Below are positions 62,701 through 64,000 of a stretch of DNA of 64,000 nt, one piece after another; within the stretch, counting starts at the first letter, position 1, and every line of letters begins with the position of its first letter. The notes under the pieces are model-generated. The model was not told where the DNA came from, did no database searches, and saw only the letters and a list, made by a program, of their open reading frames with translations. Source of the DNA: Streptoverticillium olivoreticuli subsp. olivoreticuli (lineage in GTDB: Bacteria; Actinomycetota; Actinomycetes; Streptomycetales; Streptomycetaceae). The position numbers were made by a program, and so were the translations under genes. Where the stretch lies: assembly GCF_003391135.1 (NCBI RefSeq), contig NZ_CP031455.1, forward strand, positions 3,069,001 to 3,133,000. The letters run 5' to 3'.

Positions 62701-62849
62701 GCGGCGGAGCGCAGTACGGCCTCGCGGGGTGCGGCGCTCGCGGCGTTGCCGGGGAGGGCGGCGGTGAGGCCGGCGAGGGTGGTGGTGAGGACGACGGCCC
62801 GCCGGGTGGGGCCGTCGTCCGCGGGGTGCCGCGGTCCTTCCGGTGTCAT
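59763..62849 (-). CDS. Secreted endo-alpha-N-acetylgalactosaminidase (GH101)
   Basis: A 1028-residue secreted enzyme that releases the Gal-beta-1,3-GalNAc disaccharide from mucin-type O-glycoproteins. A Tat-type signal (TRRAVVLTTTLAGLTAAL, cleavage after about residue 40) starts it. The catalytic barrel has HIPFNFASQATNPFL, LKGYQSEGHDSAHPDYGG, the probable nucleophile Asp459 in LYIDVYRESGW and the acid/base Glu485 in ITTEWGHGLE. Two beta-sandwich carbohydrate-binding-type modules follow, about residues 690-880 and 890-1028. No cell-wall anchor is present. It is unusual in a soil actinobacterium; the adjacent AraC regulator and histidine kinase may control it. Confidence 0.9.
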   Translation of the reverse strand: MTPEGPRHPADDGPTRRAVVLTTTLAGLTAALPGNAASAAPREAVLRSAALDVRVDTAFPRVVSYTDRATGATLYGQEDPVTTLLVDGVTHTPHVTATTRGDRAHYTLALPGGTRIDVEIHADAWLVHWRVTRITDTPALRVGTLRIPGLALLSVRSTQPAATLLAARIQLDKNKNGDTFVHPTPTTPADDRPTGCAYAVVNAGPLAAAVETNTSHDRPDAQSAWENGRLWRQTLRRDGYTKAQLTCGQWTHRAAGAAVRDTEPLPYATVVLTRDRNGDGQADWQDAAIAFRDIMTDPPGADEQHLRVVPHIPFNFASQATNPFLATLDHVKRIALATDGLRQFTLLKGYQSEGHDSAHPDYGGNYNERAGGLADLNTLLRAGKKWNSAFAVHVNTTESYPVAHAFSETLVDRDDRQWDWLDQSYRIDARRDLLSGDIVRRFRQLRDETDPALDTLYIDVYRESGWTSDRLQRELRAQGWRITTEWGHGLERSSLWSHWAGETDYGPDTSRGINSRLIRFIRHHQKDVFADKWPLLGTAKLGSFEGWQGKTDWEPFHRQLWTENLPAKYLQAFPIHTWDEHRIELAGATTVSDEDGTRRITTDGRTVYEGGTYLLPWEPRTATDPAKLYHYNPHGGSTTWTLPRGWSRQRTVVLHRLTDRGRADALELPVRDGRITIEATAAQPYAVTRTHTSTRLPRNPSWGEGTPLHDPGFHSGTLDGWQVTGPATVTLSALGDRELLIGAGGAATVAQRLTRLEAGTYAASVQVEVGDTAGERRRARLEVRTADGVTATNWTDTSTAVNHVAADRKHGTRFQRMTTRFTVPPTGGPVTLALTAAAGTARVRFDAVRVVRTAHPPATAEGTLVHEDFEDVPQGWGPFVKGDAGGATDPRTHIAQRHAPYTQRGWNGKAVDDVIDGTQSLKSRGENQGVVYRTVPHTARFTAGHRYRVTFRYENETAGQYAWITAADEPAPREIQRTPLSAATSPTTHTYEFTAPANGETWVGLRKVGDSGTAEFVLDTFTVHDLGA

Positions 62850-62989
62850 GCTGCTCGCTCCCTCCGCGCGGTCCGTACGGCGCCACCCTGGGGTGTGGGG
62901 GCGCGGCCGACCATGGACAAAGGGCGGACGGGTGTTGGACTAACGGCCACGGGCGGGCGCCGGAGGACTCGCCCCTTCCGGGCGCCGGG

Positions 62990-64000
62990 TCAGCGTGGCG
63001 GGTGGGGGCGGGTGGCGGGGAAGAGGGCCGTGACCTCCCAGCCGCCCTCGGGCGCGGGGCCCGCCCGCAGCAGCCCGCCCATGGCCTTCGCCCGCTCGCT
63101 GAGGCCGACGAGGCCGAATCCCCCTCCCCTGGCCTTTTCGGACAGCGTGGCCGCGTTCCTGCCGTCGTCGGCGATGCGCAGTTCGATGCCCGCGGCGACG
63201 CCGCGTACCCCGATCCGTACGGCGGTGGCGTCGGCGGCGTGCTTGCGGATGTTGGTGAGGGCCTCGCGGACGACGCGGTGGACGCCCGCGGCGACGTCGC
63301 CGGGGATCCAGTCCTCCAGGCCCTGTTCGATGTAGAGGACGACGGGCGGGCCGGTGCGGACGAAGGCTTCGGTGAGGGCGCGCACTTCGGGGAGGCCCGC
63401 GAGGGGCTCGGTCTGGGCGTCGCCTTCGCGGAGGACTCCGACGAGGCGGCGCATCGCGTTGAGCGACTCGCTCGCGGAGGTCTCGATCCGTTCGAACGCG
63501 GCCGCGGCGGCGGGTCCGTCGAGGGAGGTGAAGCGGGCGGCCTGGGCCTGGACGACGATGCCGGTGACGTGGTGGGCGACGAGGTCGTGGAGCTCGCGGG
63601 CGAGTTCGAGCCGCTCGGCGGTCCGTACGGCCGCCATGTCGCGCACGCGCTGGCCGGACTGGTTGCGCAGCAGCAGGGAGTACGCGGCGACGACGACGGT
63701 GAGGGTGCCGAAGACGGCGGTGAAGCGCCCGGGGGCGAGGTCGCGCATGGGGGTGGCGACGCAGGCGATGCCGAGCATCGGGCCGAGGGTGGCGGCGACG
63801 CGGGTGGGGGCCTGCTGGACGACGGCGGTCAGCAGGACGAGCAGGGCGATGGCCTCGCCCATGCCCCAGACGACGGAGGGGTGGTCGGTGGCCATGAGGA
63901 CGGCGGAGGTGGTCAGGGAGACGGTGACCGCGACGGCGGCGCGCACGGTCAGGGGGATCCAGCCGTAGGGGACGGCGCACAGGCAGACGGCGACGCCGGA
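62990..64000 (-). CDS. Sensor histidine kinase (N-terminus beyond the window)
   Basis: A HisKA_3-type kinase of the NarL/DesK group. Hydrophobic N-terminal segments (IALLVLLTAVVQ, AATLGPMLGIACVAT, FGTLTVVVAAYSLLL) are followed by the H-box ARELHDLVAHHVTGIV, with the phosphorylated His in ELHD. The ATPase has the N-box VVREALTNIRKHA and the G-box ADDGRNA/GGGFGLVGLSERA. The frame is still open at base 64000, where the hydrophobic sequence continues (GVAVCLCAVPYGW), so the start and further transmembrane helices lie outside. An in-frame GTG at 63946 is a less likely start. Its response regulator should lie beyond the window. Confidence 0.9.
   Translation of the reverse strand, partial: SGVAVCLCAVPYGWIPLTVRAAVAVTVSLTTSAVLMATDHPSVVWGMGEAIALLVLLTAVVQQAPTRVAATLGPMLGIACVATPMRDLAPGRFTAVFGTLTVVVAAYSLLLRNQSGQRVRDMAAVRTAERLELARELHDLVAHHVTGIVVQAQAARFTSLDGPAAAAAFERIETSASESLNAMRRLVGVLREGDAQTEPLAGLPEVRALTEAFVRTGPPVVLYIEQGLEDWIPGDVAAGVHRVVREALTNIRKHAADATAVRIGVRGVAAGIELRIADDGRNAATLSEKARGGGFGLVGLSERAKAMGGLLRAGPAPEGGWEVTALFPATRPHPPR

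Noticed and set aside
1..64000. CRISPR arrays, insertion sequences, integrases or rRNA genes
   Set aside because: No regularly spaced direct repeats, transposase or recombinase motifs, or rRNA-like sequence were seen on either strand.

Overview
The window is chromosomal DNA of a high-GC actinobacterium, almost certainly a Streptomyces. The signs are the strong G/C bias at third codon positions, many GTG starts with 4-bp ATGA/GTGA overlaps, Streptomyces-type small proteins (a 44-residue SPW_0924-like peptide, a DUF6343-like membrane protein), mycothiol-type enzymes and a typical Streptomyces palindromic intergenic repeat. The core gene order uvrA - uvrB - coaE - rpsA - polA - pdtaR - pyk is, from memory, the same block as in Mycobacterium tuberculosis, so the backbone is ancestral actinobacterial sequence with lineage-specific genes inserted.

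Layout. 1-12.5 kb: uvrA (3' end cut by the window edge), a mycothiol-dependent isomerase-like protein and a metallo-beta-lactamase-fold hydrolase, an MHS-family transporter, a TerC membrane protein, two TerD-family proteins (one fused to a degenerate ATPase-like domain), uvrB and a secreted glycerophosphodiesterase. 12.6-23.7 kb: an O6-alkylguanine methyltransferase followed by an accessory region rich in biological-conflict genes. These are a WGR/beta-propeller protein with a DNA-damage-type (PafBC/RecA-NDp) promoter; a two-gene operon coding for a small EACC1-like protein and a caspase-like protease fused to a superfamily 1 helicase; a TIR-NB-ARC protein whose C-terminal domain also occurs as a stand-alone protein encoded divergently next door; and a three-gene operon of WXG100-like helical proteins. 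23.8-35.3 kb: coaE, a PAC2 protein, rpsA with a clear promoter and terminator, a methyltransferase, hrpB, a three-gene operon (SPW_0924 peptide, DUF3068 protein, 63-residue protein) and polA.

35.5-45.6 kb: a YdeP-type molybdopterin oxidoreductase, a thioesterase, a lipoprotein, a complete five-gene branched-chain amino acid ABC transporter operon, and the ANTAR response regulator pdtaR. 45.7-49.9 kb: an unusual tRNA with a CAA anticodon and no long variable arm, followed by a helix-turn-helix/LAGLIDADG endonuclease-like gene, then a methyltransferase, pyruvate kinase and a SIMPL-domain protein. 50-64 kb: a Tat-exported 5'-nucleotidase, a decarboxylase/N-hydroxylase pair resembling DesA/DesB but without desC/desD, an orphan ATP-synthase subunit b paralogue, aminopeptidase N, chorismate mutase, an AraC regulator, a secreted GH101 endo-alpha-N-acetylgalactosaminidase, and a sensor histidine kinase cut by the window end.

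The strongest candidates for a little-described system are the EACC1 plus caspase-helicase operon (14704-18860) and the TIR-NB-ARC protein with its divergent stand-alone C-terminal-domain partner (19379-22512). Both lie in the same accessory island between uvrB/ogt and coaE. All family assignments are made by eye from the translated sequence; no database search was run.
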